Assembly: GCA_963736505.1 (NCBI GenBank)
Contig: CAVTOZ010000005.1
Coordinates: 558,001 to 622,000, forward strand
Direction: 5' to 3'
DNA from: Solirubrobacter sp963736505
GTDB taxonomy: Bacteria; Actinomycetota; Thermoleophilia; Solirubrobacterales; Solirubrobacteraceae
Length of the DNA: 64,000 nucleotides
Under the pieces are notes generated by a model. That model was not told the origin of the DNA. It worked only from the letters and a program-made list of their open reading frames with translations, and searched no databases. The number at the start of each line of letters is the position of its first letter. The stretch's first letter is position 1. This document shows positions 50,419 to 59,071 of the stretch, piece after piece. The position numbers were made by a program, and so were the translations under genes.

Positions 50419-51720
50419 ATGAGGCGATCACTGAAGGTGGCGGCGTTGGTGGTCGTCGGGCTCGGGGCGGTCGCCCCGAGCTCAGGCGCGGCCTGGAAGC
50501 CGTTCGCCTCGGGCGCGATGAACATCTCCGACCAGGTCAGCCTCGCGCGCACGGGTGACGGCGTCCTGCATGTCGGCTGGTTCCACGCCGGCTACGACGT
50601 CTTCCAGACTCCTGTGAGCGCGTCCGGCGCCGTCGGCCCGGCGGTGACGATCGCCGGCGGTTGGGCCAGCGTCGGCAATCCCGTGCTTGTCGCCCAGGGC
50701 AACGGGCTGACCGCGTTCTGGCCCGGCTCGCCCACGCTGGTCACCGGGAACCCGCAGTCCGGCATCGACATGGCCTCGAGCGGCGACGGTGGCAGAACCT
50801 GGGCGGTCAGTCCGACGGCGGTCAGCTCCGACGGCTTCGCCAGCTCGCCCGCCGCGGTGGTCGTCGGGGGCACCTTCCTGCAGGCCTTCTTGGCCGGCAA
50901 CCAGACCGTCGTCCATTCCGGCGTGGACCCGGCGGTGCCCGCCGCCGGCGGCTACGCCGGCGGCACCAACCAGGCGCTGGCGGCATCGGCGGCGGGCCAG
51001 GCGATGGTCGCCTGGTGCACCGCGGGAGGCGTCTTCGTCGAACCCGTGACCCCCGCGACCGGAGCGCCCGCCGGTCCAGCCAAGAACATGCCCGGGACCG
51101 GATACTGCGACGCCGCGGCGCGCACGCAGCTCGTCGCTCGCCCGCACGGCGGCTTCGTCGTCGCCGCGCCCGACGCGACGCGACGCAAGGTGCTCGTGTG
51201 GCCGGTCGGCTCCTCGGCGGCGGTCACGCTCGCCGGCGGCAGCTCGTTCAAGCAGCAGGTCGCGCTGGCGGCCGCCCCCGACGGCCGGCTGTGGGCGGGC
51301 TGGGAGGACTCCGATACGGGGAAGGCCGTGTTCCGGCGCTCCAACAAGACCGCGACGAAGTGGGGAGCGGCGGTGCCGGTGAAGCTGCCGCCCGGGACCC
51401 TCTTCCAGCTCAACCTCGACGCGAGCCTGGATCGCGTCGACGCAGTCATCCGCACCGAGAGCGACGCCGGCACCGTCGGCCTGGCCACAGACCAGATCCA
51501 GCCCGGACTCACCCTCGAGGCCTCCGGTGGCAGGCAGCAGTCGTTCCGCGTGCTCGACGCGGGCGACCCGATCGCCCGAGCGAAGGTGAAGGTCGCGGGC
51601 AGGTCGCTGACCACCGACGGCAAGGGCCGCGCCACCACGCGCCTGACGCGCGGACGGTACGTCGCGACCGCATCGAAGGCCGGCTACGTGGGCGCCACCG
51701 CCCGAGTGCGGGCAAGCTAG
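50419..51720 (+). CDS. Secreted propeller-like protein with C-terminal CarboxypepD_reg-like domain
   Basis: A 433-residue exported protein. The signal is MRRSLKVAALVVVGLGAVAPSSGAA. The body is a string of beta repeats with GDGGRTW (an Asp-box) and VTIAGGWASVGNPVLVAQGNGLTAFWPG motifs, i.e. a BNR-type propeller. The last ~65 residues (FRVLDAGDPIARAKVKVAGRSLTTDGKGRATTRLTRG) match the carboxypeptidase regulatory-like beta sandwich. ATG 50419 with GGGAGGGG upstream. Function unknown, surface or matrix binding likely. Confidence 0.82.
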   Translation: MRRSLKVAALVVVGLGAVAPSSGAAWKPFASGAMNISDQVSLARTGDGVLHVGWFHAGYDVFQTPVSASGAVGPAVTIAGGWASVGNPVLVAQGNGLTAFWPGSPTLVTGNPQSGIDMASSGDGGRTWAVSPTAVSSDGFASSPAAVVVGGTFLQAFLAGNQTVVHSGVDPAVPAAGGYAGGTNQALAASAAGQAMVAWCTAGGVFVEPVTPATGAPAGPAKNMPGTGYCDAAARTQLVARPHGGFVVAAPDATRRKVLVWPVGSSAAVTLAGGSSFKQQVALAAAPDGRLWAGWEDSDTGKAVFRRSNKTATKWGAAVPVKLPPGTLFQLNLDASLDRVDAVIRTESDAGTVGLATDQIQPGLTLEASGGRQQSFRVLDAGDPIARAKVKVAGRSLTTDGKGRATTRLTRGRYVATASKAGYVGATARVRAS

Positions 51721-51724
51721 CGAG

Positions 51725-52369
51725 ATGACGAGCTACGCAGTCGCGCGACTGGACGAGATCGAAGAGCTGACGGACGGGCGCGAGCCGTATCGGCCTGTCA
51801 GGCACCACTTCGGGATCACGTCCTTCGGTGTCAACGCCTGGACAGCCCGTGACGTGGGCGACCGGATCATCAACGAGCACGACGAGTCCGAGCCGGACGG
51901 CGACGAGGAGCTGTACCTCGTCATGCGCGGGCGGGCCGTGTTCGAGCTCGACGGCGACCGCGTGGCCGCGCCCGCCGGGACGTTCGTGTTCGCGCCTCCC
52001 GGCGTGAAGCGGACGGCGTTCGCGGAGGAGCCCGAGACGACGGTCATCGCGCTCGGCGGCACGCCGGGAAAGGCGTACGTGCCCGACGGCTGGGAGCTCT
52101 GGGCCCCGCTGGACCCCCTCTACAAGTCGGGCCGGTACGCCGAGGCGGCCGATCGCGGACGCCGGCTGGCCGAGGCGCATCCGCAATACGGCGGGTTGTT
52201 CTACAACCTCGCCTGCTGCGAGAGCCTGGCGAGCCGGCCGGCCGACGCGCTGGATCACCTCCGGCTCGCGATCGACCGCTCGGAGCGGTTTCGCTCGTAC
52301 GCGAAGGACGATTCGGACTTCGATCCGATCCGCGACGAGCCCGCGTTCATGGACCTGATCGGGCGCTGA
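51725..52369 (+). CDS. Cupin-TPR fusion protein
   Basis: A 214-residue cytoplasmic protein: an N-terminal cupin-like barrel (residues ~25-125; INEHDESEPDGDEELYLVMRGRAVFELDGDRVAAPAGTFVFAPPGVKR) with the conserved RGRAxFELDG strand. A C-terminal two-helix TPR unit (~130-205; DPLYKSGRYAEAADRGRRL, NLACCESLASRPADALDHLRLAI) follows. The combination suggests ligand sensing with protein docking. ATG 51725 is 4 bp after the previous stop. No pathway neighbour. Confidence 0.85.
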   Translation: MTSYAVARLDEIEELTDGREPYRPVRHHFGITSFGVNAWTARDVGDRIINEHDESEPDGDEELYLVMRGRAVFELDGDRVAAPAGTFVFAPPGVKRTAFAEEPETTVIALGGTPGKAYVPDGWELWAPLDPLYKSGRYAEAADRGRRLAEAHPQYGGLFYNLACCESLASRPADALDHLRLAIDRSERFRSYAKDDSDFDPIRDEPAFMDLIGR

Positions 52370-52387
52370 GGGTCGGCCGCGGCGCGC

Positions 52388-52413
52388 GCAAGTTCAGGGT
52401 CGCCCACCGATTG
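52388..52413 (+). promoter_or_regulatory. 26-bp promoter-like motif, copy 4 (upstream of 52449 methyltransferase)
   Basis: GCAAG-TTCAGGG-N7-CCGATTG, 35 bp before ATG 52449. Confidence 0.6.
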
Positions 52414-52448
52414 CTCCCCGACCCGGCACGCGCGTACGGTCGCGTCGC

Positions 52449-53264
52449 ATGGCCGACGAGGAGCCGATGGTCGATCTCTATGGCGCCAGCTACGGAGGCT
52501 TCGCGCGTGACGTCTACGCCGAGGTCCGAAGCGAGGCGTGGGGCGACGAGATCGGGCAGAACAGCTGGCTGACGCGCGACGAGCTGGAGCGCTTCATGGT
52601 CAAGCTGCAGCTCGACGGCTCGTCTCGCGTGTTGGAGATCGGGTGCGGCTCCGGTGGTCCGGCGCTGCATCTGGCGCGGTCGAGCGGGTGCGAGATCGCG
52701 GGCGTCGACCTGCACGCGGACGGTGTCGCCAACGCGACCCGGATGGCGCGTGAGGCGGGCCTCGACGCGCGTGCGCGCTTCGTGCGCGCGGACGCGAGCG
52801 AGGCGCTTCCCTTCGCGAGCGGATCGTTCGCGGGGCTCTTGTGCGTCGACACGGTCAACCATCTCCGCGACCGCGCGCGCGTGTTCGGCGAGTGGGCGCG
52901 GGTGCTCGCGCCAGGCGGACGCGCGCTGTTCACCGATCCGGTCACGGTGACCGGCCCGCTGAGCAGCGATGAGATCGCGATCCGCGCCTCGATCGGCTAC
53001 TTCGTCTTCGTGCCCCTCGGCGAGGATGAGCGCCTCCTGCGCAATGCTGGCCTGCGGCCGCTCGCGGTCGAGGACGCGACGGAGAACATGGCCGCCGTGG
53101 CGGAGCGATGGCTCGCCGCGCGCGGCAAGCGCGCCGCGACGCTTCGAGAGATCGAAGGAGAGCAGACGTTCGACGGTCAGCAGCGGTTCCTGGAGGTCAC
53201 CGCCCGCCTGGCACGCGAGCGCCGGCTGTCGCGCCTCGTCCACCTCGCCGAGAAGCCGCGCTGA
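52449..53264 (+). CDS. Class I SAM-dependent methyltransferase
   Basis: A 271-residue methyltransferase: motif I VLEIGCGSGGPALHLAR (residues ~61-77), acidic motif II GVDLHADGV, motif III RADASEALPFASGSFAGLLCVDTVNHL and motif IV AWVLAPGG-type WARVLAPGGRALFTDPV. The C-terminal helical cap is specific to small-molecule methyltransferases. The substrate is unknown. ATG 52449 with the conserved promoter-like motif 35 bp upstream. Confidence 0.9.
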   Translation: MADEEPMVDLYGASYGGFARDVYAEVRSEAWGDEIGQNSWLTRDELERFMVKLQLDGSSRVLEIGCGSGGPALHLARSSGCEIAGVDLHADGVANATRMAREAGLDARARFVRADASEALPFASGSFAGLLCVDTVNHLRDRARVFGEWARVLAPGGRALFTDPVTVTGPLSSDEIAIRASIGYFVFVPLGEDERLLRNAGLRPLAVEDATENMAAVAERWLAARGKRAATLREIEGEQTFDGQQRFLEVTARLARERRLSRLVHLAEKPR

Positions 53265-53280
53265 CCGACCGCCCCAACGT

Positions 53281-55137
53281 CTACTGGCCGTCCCAGGAAT
53301 GGACGCGGCGCATCAGCGTCCGGCTCTTGCGCTGCACCTCGCCCATCCGGCGCAGGATGTCATCCAGCGCGCTGATCGCCTCCGTGATGTGCGGGCCCTT
53401 GTTCAGCATCACGCACTCAGCGCGCTGGCCCGCGGCGGCGTCCGTGATCTCGGCTCGCGACGGCTGTCCGGTCTTCGCCAATGTCTCGAGGACCTGGGTC
53501 GCCCAGATGGCGGGTACGTGAGCGGCCTCCGACAGGGCGAGGATCTGGCGCGGCACCTCCGACATGCGCTCGAATCCGACCTCGACCGCCAGGTCGCCGC
53601 GAGCGATCATCACGCCGAGGCGCGCGCGGCGCATCGCCGCCAGCAGGATCGAGGGGAGCTCGCGGAAGCCCTGCGCGGTCTCGATCTTGAGCACGAGCCC
53701 CAGGTGGTCCGCGCCGACGCCGGCCAGGGCTTCGAGGACGTGGTCGACGTCGCTCGCCGACCGCACGAAGGAGACGGCGACGATGTCGGCGTGGCCGGCG
53801 ATGAACGGCAGGTAGGACTCGTCCTGGGCGGTGAGCGCCGGGAGCGGCAGCTCGGTCTCCGGGAGGTTGATGCCCTTCTCGGCCGCGAGCCGCTGCCCGC
53901 CCGGCGTAGTCCGCGTGATCATCAGCGTCGCCTCGCCTGCGGCGGTGGACTCGACCACGGCGTCGATGGCTCCGTCGTCGAGCAGGACGGGCTGCCCTGG
54001 ACGCAGCGCGACGACCGCATCGGGCAGGGTGCAGCCGATCCGGGCCGGCGCGCCGGCCGGCGGCAGGTCCACGGCGCCGAGGTCGGACGCGAGCACGAGC
54101 CGGTCACCGGCGCCTAGCGACAGTCGTTGCGGCAGCGGGGGGATGCCCCCGGCCGTGGTCGTCTCGCCGGCGCAGTCCAACCGGGTGCCGTCGGCGACGT
54201 AGGCGCTGCGGTCGCCTTCGGCCAACACGCCGGCGGCGGCGACATCCGCGACCTGGAAGGTGCGGCGGCGCTCCCGGGCGTCATGGAGCTCCACCACGTC
54301 GCCGGCTCGCCGGTCCGCCAGCCAGGCCGGATCCACCCGGACGGTGAGGGCCTCGCGGCCGGTCAGGACCACCGCGGGGGGCGCGGCGGGCGGTCGGTCG
54401 GACGCGACCAGCCACAGCCTCGCGGGAGCCGTCAGGCGGCCGGTGGCATCCCGCGACACGCGGGCACGGCCGATCGCGGGCCCGTCGCAGATCGGGCCGG
54501 TCCGGAGCTTGGGGCCGGCGAGGTCCATCGACACGAGCACGATTCGACCCGCAGCGTCCGCGGCGGCTCGGATGTGGCCGATCATCCGCTCCCATTCCGC
54601 GGGCCCGCCGTGGGCGCAGTTGATGCGGGCCACGTCCATCCCGGCGTCGACGAACGCCGCCACCAGCTCCGGCTCGTCGGCCGCCTCCGCCGGCATCGTG
54701 ACCATGATCCGCGTCGGCCTGCCCGGCCGCTGCGGTCCGAACAGCGCCCGCGCGTGCGCGTCGAGGATGTCGTCGCCTTCGTCCAGGGCGTTGTCGATCG
54801 CTCCCAGGTCCCACGGGCCCGGATCCCCGCGCAGCGCGGCCAGGACATTGCGCGCCGCCTGGACCTTGGCCTGCACGTTGGCCTCGACGGTGGCCAGCGA
54901 CGTCGCCCCCAGATCCATCAGGTCGTTCTGCAGGTCGCGCACATCCTGCTTGCGAAGGGCGGTGTAGTGGACCAGATTGGTCGCGCCGGCGCGATGCTCG
55001 GGCGCGACCGCCTCGATCTCGCGCCGGTGGGCGACGAGCGCGGCCTGCAGGTCGGCCTCGATCCCGTCGAGACGAGCGATCAGCACATCCAGCGAGTCGG
55101 GCACTCCGGACCACTGAAGCACCTGGAGACCCGGCAC
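53281..55137 (-). CDS. Pyruvate-kinase-like enzyme with N-terminal extension
   Basis: A 618-residue protein whose residues ~142 to the end form a pyruvate-kinase barrel: RIMVTMPAEA, AGMDVARINCAHGG, MDLAGPKLRTG, KGINLPETELPLPALTAQDE, VLKIETAQGF, GVMIARGDLAVEVGFERM and ATQVLETLAKTGQPSRAEITDAA. Normal PK has a ~480-residue core with a C-terminal allosteric domain. That domain is missing here and the SGETA loop reads NKGPHI. Residues 1-140 are a helical, coiled-coil-like extension. Active-site Lys and Glu of KIE remain. It may be a divergent PK or a related phosphotransferase. GTG 55137 is the assumed start. Confidence 0.8.
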   Translation of the reverse strand: MPGLQVLQWSGVPDSLDVLIARLDGIEADLQAALVAHRREIEAVAPEHRAGATNLVHYTALRKQDVRDLQNDLMDLGATSLATVEANVQAKVQAARNVLAALRGDPGPWDLGAIDNALDEGDDILDAHARALFGPQRPGRPTRIMVTMPAEAADEPELVAAFVDAGMDVARINCAHGGPAEWERMIGHIRAAADAAGRIVLVSMDLAGPKLRTGPICDGPAIGRARVSRDATGRLTAPARLWLVASDRPPAAPPAVVLTGREALTVRVDPAWLADRRAGDVVELHDARERRRTFQVADVAAAGVLAEGDRSAYVADGTRLDCAGETTTAGGIPPLPQRLSLGAGDRLVLASDLGAVDLPPAGAPARIGCTLPDAVVALRPGQPVLLDDGAIDAVVESTAAGEATLMITRTTPGGQRLAAEKGINLPETELPLPALTAQDESYLPFIAGHADIVAVSFVRSASDVDHVLEALAGVGADHLGLVLKIETAQGFRELPSILLAAMRRARLGVMIARGDLAVEVGFERMSEVPRQILALSEAAHVPAIWATQVLETLAKTGQPSRAEITDAAAGQRAECVMLNKGPHITEAISALDDILRRMGEVQRKSRTLMRRVHSWDGQ

Positions 55138-55160
55138 CGTGTTACCGCGTCGTCAAGCGT

Positions 55161-55230
55161 CCACGAACGTCGAACCCGCCGCGGCGGGGATCGCCGCGCC
55201 GGAGCCGGCGCGGCGATTCCGCGTTCGTGG
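55161..55230. terminator. Large three-way-junction hairpin terminator
   Basis: The outer arms CCACGAACG (55161-55169) and CGTTCGTGG (55222-55230) enclose a CCCGCCGCGGCGGG palindrome and a 13-bp perfect hairpin, ATCGCCGCGCCGG / CCGGCGCGGCGAT (55190-55202, 55205-55217). It lies directly after the GH3 stop and before the pyruvate-kinase-like gene, so it most likely ends the GH3 message. Confidence 0.7.
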
Positions 55231-55231
55231 A

Positions 55232-57694
55232 TCAGTGGATGGTGAACGGTGCCGACGCGGCGACGTTGTACGGCGCCGTGACATTGTTGTTCAACTGGAC
55301 GACGTAGTTGCCGGGCTCGACGGTCGGTGGCCCGGACGCGTCGATGTCACCCTGCGTCTCGCCCAGTGTGGACACCGGGAATACGACGCTGACGGTCTTG
55401 GACTCGCCGGCGCCGAGCGTGACCCGCGCGAATCCGACCAGCCTCTGCGGAGGCACGATCACACTGCTGACCGGCTGGGCCACGTAGACGGGAACGATGT
55501 CCGTCCCGCCACGAGATCCGCCGTTGCTGACGGTGAACGTCGCGGTCGCCGTGCCGTGGCGGGAGACGTGCGGTGTCACCGAGAGGCCGCTCGCCGTGAA
55601 CGTGGTGTAAGACAGGCCGAACCCGAACGGGTAGAGCGGGTTGTAGGCATGCCCCTGCCCGGACCCTGTGCCCGGGAGCTGGTCGAAGAACTTCGGCTGG
55701 TCGCCCAGCGGTGAGAATGCGGAGCCGTCGAAGTCGCCTCCCGGCGCGGCGGCGTCGGACGGCCAGCTGATCGGCAGCTTGCCGCTCGGGTCGATCTTGC
55801 CGAAGATCGCGTCGGCGACCGCCTGGCCGGCCTCGGTGCTGCCCTGGTAGGCCATCAGAATCGCGTTCGCGTTCTCGGCATCCGGCCCCAGACCGACCGG
55901 ACGTCCGGCGATGACGACGACGATCACCGGCTTGCCGGTGTCCTCGAGCGCCTTGATCTCAGCCTTCTGATCAGGCGTCAATTGCGGCGCCGGGTTGTCG
56001 CCGAGCCCTTCGGCGTACGCCTTCTCACCGACGGCCACGACGTAGGCGTCGGCGGCCGTGTGCGCGGCGGTGTCGCCGTCCGGCACGTACACGGCGTTGC
56101 TGTCGGCGTTCCGAATCCCCGCCTGCACCGTGGTGCCGGGCGGAATCTGATCAGGCGGACCCATGCAGCAGACGTGACCGGCACCGAACACGCCCTGCCA
56201 GCTGACGCTCCAGCCGCCGAGCTGGTTCGTCATCGAGTCGGCGCTCGGCCCGGTGACGACGATCTTGGCGGACGAGGAGAGCGGCAGCGTGTTGCTCTGG
56301 TTGCGCAGCAGGGTCATCGATTCCTGCGCTGCCGTGAGCGTCCCGGCTCGCCCGGCGGTGACCGCCGCGTTGGCGGCGTTGGCGTCGACGCACGGCTTGC
56401 TCGGGTTGCTGACACACGGTTGGTCGAACAGGCCGAGCTGGAACTTCAGTGTGAGAATCCGCCGCACCGCCTCGTTGATCCGTCCCGTCGAGATCATGTG
56501 AGACTGGACGGCCTGGAGGGTGGCGCTCTGCCATTGATCCGGGCCGGTCACGTACATGGCCATGTCGACACCGGCGTTCACGGCCTTGGCGATCGCCTCC
56601 GCCGGGTTGGCCGCGACGTGGTACGCGGTCTGCAATGCCTGCACGTCCTGGTAGTCACTGATCACGACGCCCTGGAAGTGCATCTGGTCGCGCAGGATGG
56701 TGGTCAGCAGGTAGTGCGACCCGGTGGCCGGAACGCCGTTGATGGAACCGGAGTCCGCCATGACCGTCCCGGCCCCGGCGTCGATGCCGCCGGCGTAGGA
56801 CGGGAGGATCACGCTCTGCAGGTAGCTCAGCGGCAGCAGCGCCTCGTTGCGGTCGTGGCCGTTGATCGACTGCGAGTAGCCGGCGAAGTGCTTGACCGTC
56901 GCCGCCACGCCGAGCGAACCGGCCGGCCCGGGCGCCTGCATGCCTTGGATGTTCGCGGCGCCCATCGCCGCCGAGAGCACCGGCTCTTCCGCCCAGGTCT
57001 CGTATGTACGTCCCCACCGGTTGTCGCGGGACAGATCCTGGACCGGGGCGAAGTCCCAGTTCCAGCCGGTCGCGCGAATCGCCGCGCCGGTCGCGACTCC
57101 GCCGGCGCGGGCCGCCGGTGGATCCCAGGTGGCGCCCATGCCGATCGACTGGGGATAGAGCGGCGCCTGCCAGGGATGGCCGAAGCCGTGCACCGCGTCG
57201 ACCCCGAAGATCACCGGAATGTGCAGCCGCGAATTCTGGATCGCGTACTGCTGGATCATGTTGTACTCGTTGGCCCAGTCGTAGCCGGTGTTACCGGTGC
57301 CGCCGTGGCCGGTCGTATCCGGCGGGTTGTCCGTACCGCCCGCGAGCAACGAGCCCGTGTTGTTGTCGACCAGCCACGTCTTCATGCAGCTCTGATTCAG
57401 CTGGGCCCAGCCCTGGCTGCCGCACGCGCTGGACGGACCGGTCAAGTTGTCGACGAGCTGCTGGTCCATCTGGCCGACCTTCTCGGGCAAGGTCATCGCA
57501 CCGAGCAGGGCGTTCACCCGGGCCTGGATCGGCTTGTGCGGATCGAGCCACGGAGCGTTGCCCGGGTGTGCGGAAGCGGCGGCGCCCTGGCCAACGAGGA
57601 CCAGCAGCGCTGCCGCCAGCCACGCGCCGGCAGCGATGGCGAACATCGCCTTCCTTCGCCTGCGGGTACGGCCTCTGGCATGCGGAGCGGACAT
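55232..57694 (-). CDS. Secreted GH3 family beta-glucosidase
   Basis: An 820-residue exported glycoside hydrolase of family 3. The signal segment is AMFAIAAGAWLAAALLVLVGQGAAASA. The N-terminal TIM barrel carries GVDAVHGFG, VKHFAGYSQSINGHDRNEALLP and the nucleophile Asp in VVISDYQDVQ. The alpha/beta sandwich (MTLLRNQSNTLPLSSSAKIVVTGP) follows, and a fibronectin-III-like end includes SYTTFTASGLSVTP. Predicted exo-glucosidase on plant or microbial beta-glucans. ATG 57694 behind GAGGAGGA. The short secreted peptide at 57719 lies 24 bp upstream on the same strand. Confidence 0.93.
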   Translation of the reverse strand: MSAPHARGRTRRRRKAMFAIAAGAWLAAALLVLVGQGAAASAHPGNAPWLDPHKPIQARVNALLGAMTLPEKVGQMDQQLVDNLTGPSSACGSQGWAQLNQSCMKTWLVDNNTGSLLAGGTDNPPDTTGHGGTGNTGYDWANEYNMIQQYAIQNSRLHIPVIFGVDAVHGFGHPWQAPLYPQSIGMGATWDPPAARAGGVATGAAIRATGWNWDFAPVQDLSRDNRWGRTYETWAEEPVLSAAMGAANIQGMQAPGPAGSLGVAATVKHFAGYSQSINGHDRNEALLPLSYLQSVILPSYAGGIDAGAGTVMADSGSINGVPATGSHYLLTTILRDQMHFQGVVISDYQDVQALQTAYHVAANPAEAIAKAVNAGVDMAMYVTGPDQWQSATLQAVQSHMISTGRINEAVRRILTLKFQLGLFDQPCVSNPSKPCVDANAANAAVTAGRAGTLTAAQESMTLLRNQSNTLPLSSSAKIVVTGPSADSMTNQLGGWSVSWQGVFGAGHVCCMGPPDQIPPGTTVQAGIRNADSNAVYVPDGDTAAHTAADAYVVAVGEKAYAEGLGDNPAPQLTPDQKAEIKALEDTGKPVIVVVIAGRPVGLGPDAENANAILMAYQGSTEAGQAVADAIFGKIDPSGKLPISWPSDAAAPGGDFDGSAFSPLGDQPKFFDQLPGTGSGQGHAYNPLYPFGFGLSYTTFTASGLSVTPHVSRHGTATATFTVSNGGSRGGTDIVPVYVAQPVSSVIVPPQRLVGFARVTLGAGESKTVSVVFPVSTLGETQGDIDASGPPTVEPGNYVVQLNNNVTAPYNVAASAPFTIH

Positions 57695-57718
57695 GGACTC
57701 GTCCTCCTCGGGTTGGGG

Positions 57719-57847
57719 TTAACCGCGGTGGGTGCCCTCCGTGGCCGAAGTCGCGTGGCGGCGCGCGTCAGCTGACGTCGCGAGAATCCCGAGCGGTAGA
57801 GCCACCGCAATCAGCAGCCCCGGAAGCGGAGTGCGCCCTGTTCTCAT
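57719..57847 (-). CDS. Small secreted peptide upstream of GH3, 42 aa
   Basis: Read leftward from ATG 57847: MRTGRTPLPGLLIAVALPLG, then ILATSADA and a 15-residue basic/Thr-rich tail ending GTHRG. It has the shape of a signal peptide with a very short mature part, and AAGAGCTC in front is a weak ribosome site. The stop is 24 bp before the GH3 start, so it is cotranscribed and may be a leader peptide. Support is moderate only. Confidence 0.4.
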   Translation of the reverse strand: MRTGRTPLPGLLIAVALPLGILATSADARRHATSATEGTHRG

Positions 57848-57944
57848 CGAGCTCTTCTCTGACTGGACCCTCGGAGCTGCCGACGCCCGCAACAGTGGTC
57901 CGTTCACCGCGACAAGTCAAGGCAGCCGATCCGCCGGTGTGGAG

Positions 57945-58910
57945 TCAGAGGTCGCCCCCCGCTCGGATGCGGGGGTCCAGGTGGGCCTGGAGGGCGTCGA
58001 CCAGGAAGTTGGCGACCACGACGAGGATCACGCCCTCGAGGACCAGCGCCTCCAGCACCGGGACGTCGCGGCTGATGATCGCGCCGCGGATCGTCACGAA
58101 CATCCCGGGGAGCGAGAAGCCGTACTCGATCGTCGCGGCCTGGATCAGCATCGTCGATACGTTCACGCCGGTCATCGCGAGGATCGGCGGCGTGGAGCTC
58201 AGCAGCGCGTGACGGTTGAGCACCCGCCGCTCGCCGAGGCCCTTGGCGCGGGCCGTGCGGATGAAGTCCTCGCCGAGCGACTCGTTCATGCTCGCGTCCC
58301 CGATCCTGGCGACCATCGCCGCGAGCGGCAGCGCGCAGCAGATCCACGGGACCCACATCGCCTTCATGAACGCCAGCGGGTCCTCGCCGAACGGCCGGTA
58401 GTCGCCCTGGGCCGAGACGAACGGGAGCCTGTAGTCGCCGGCGTTCGACGAGAACCAGAACAGGACCATGAGCGCGAGCAGGTAGGGCGGGCAGGAGAGC
58501 AGGACCGCGATCGCGACGCGCAGTGCGCGCGCGACCCACGTGCGTGGGTAGGCCGCGGTCCAGCGGCCCGCGGCGACGCCGAGGAACGTTCCGAGCAGCA
58601 TCGCGCCGATGACCAGTTGCAGATCGACGGGGACGCGGTGGCGCAGCATCGCGCCGACCGTCCCGCGCTCCCAGTCCGCGCACAGCTCGATCGCGTCTGG
58701 CTTCCGCCGCCGGTTGGGGTTGCAGCCCGCGCCGTCGGTCTCGCCCAACTCGCCCTTGACGATGTCCACGAGATGCCCCGGCGTGTCCGTGATCGCCGCG
58801 CCGAAGCTCATCCGGTACAGACCCGCGTTGAACATCACGTGCCCGACCGAGAGCGCGAGCAAGGTGGTCAGGACGAGCGCCACCAAGCGGCGTGCGACGA
58901 GCCGATGCAC
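57945..58910 (-). CDS. Orphan DppB/OppB-type ABC permease
   Basis: A 321-residue binding-protein-dependent transport permease with six helices. The EAA loop ESLGEDFIRTARAKGLGERRVLNRHAL is complete, and the N-terminal YRMSFGAAITDTPGH region is the dipeptide/oligopeptide permease layout. The family normally occurs with DppC, two ATPases and a binding protein; none is within 5 kb on either side. A Cys-rich periplasmic loop (GAGCNPNRRRKPDAIELCADW) is unusual. ATG 58910. Either the rest lies elsewhere or the gene is a remnant. Confidence 0.85.
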   Translation of the reverse strand: MHRLVARRLVALVLTTLLALSVGHVMFNAGLYRMSFGAAITDTPGHLVDIVKGELGETDGAGCNPNRRRKPDAIELCADWERGTVGAMLRHRVPVDLQLVIGAMLLGTFLGVAAGRWTAAYPRTWVARALRVAIAVLLSCPPYLLALMVLFWFSSNAGDYRLPFVSAQGDYRPFGEDPLAFMKAMWVPWICCALPLAAMVARIGDASMNESLGEDFIRTARAKGLGERRVLNRHALLSSTPPILAMTGVNVSTMLIQAATIEYGFSLPGMFVTIRGAIISRDVPVLEALVLEGVILVVVANFLVDALQAHLDPRIRAGGDL

Positions 58911-59071
58911 ATGGTCTTATGTACGGTCGCGTCCGCTTGCGTCTCCGGGTCGGATCAGAACGACCAATTCGTCCCGAAGCGACACGCTCGGAGCCTCCTT
59001 CGAGGAGCGTTTGCGTTCGTCCCGGATTCGGGTACATCGCGCGCACACGCCGAACCAGGAGCAGTCGCCCC

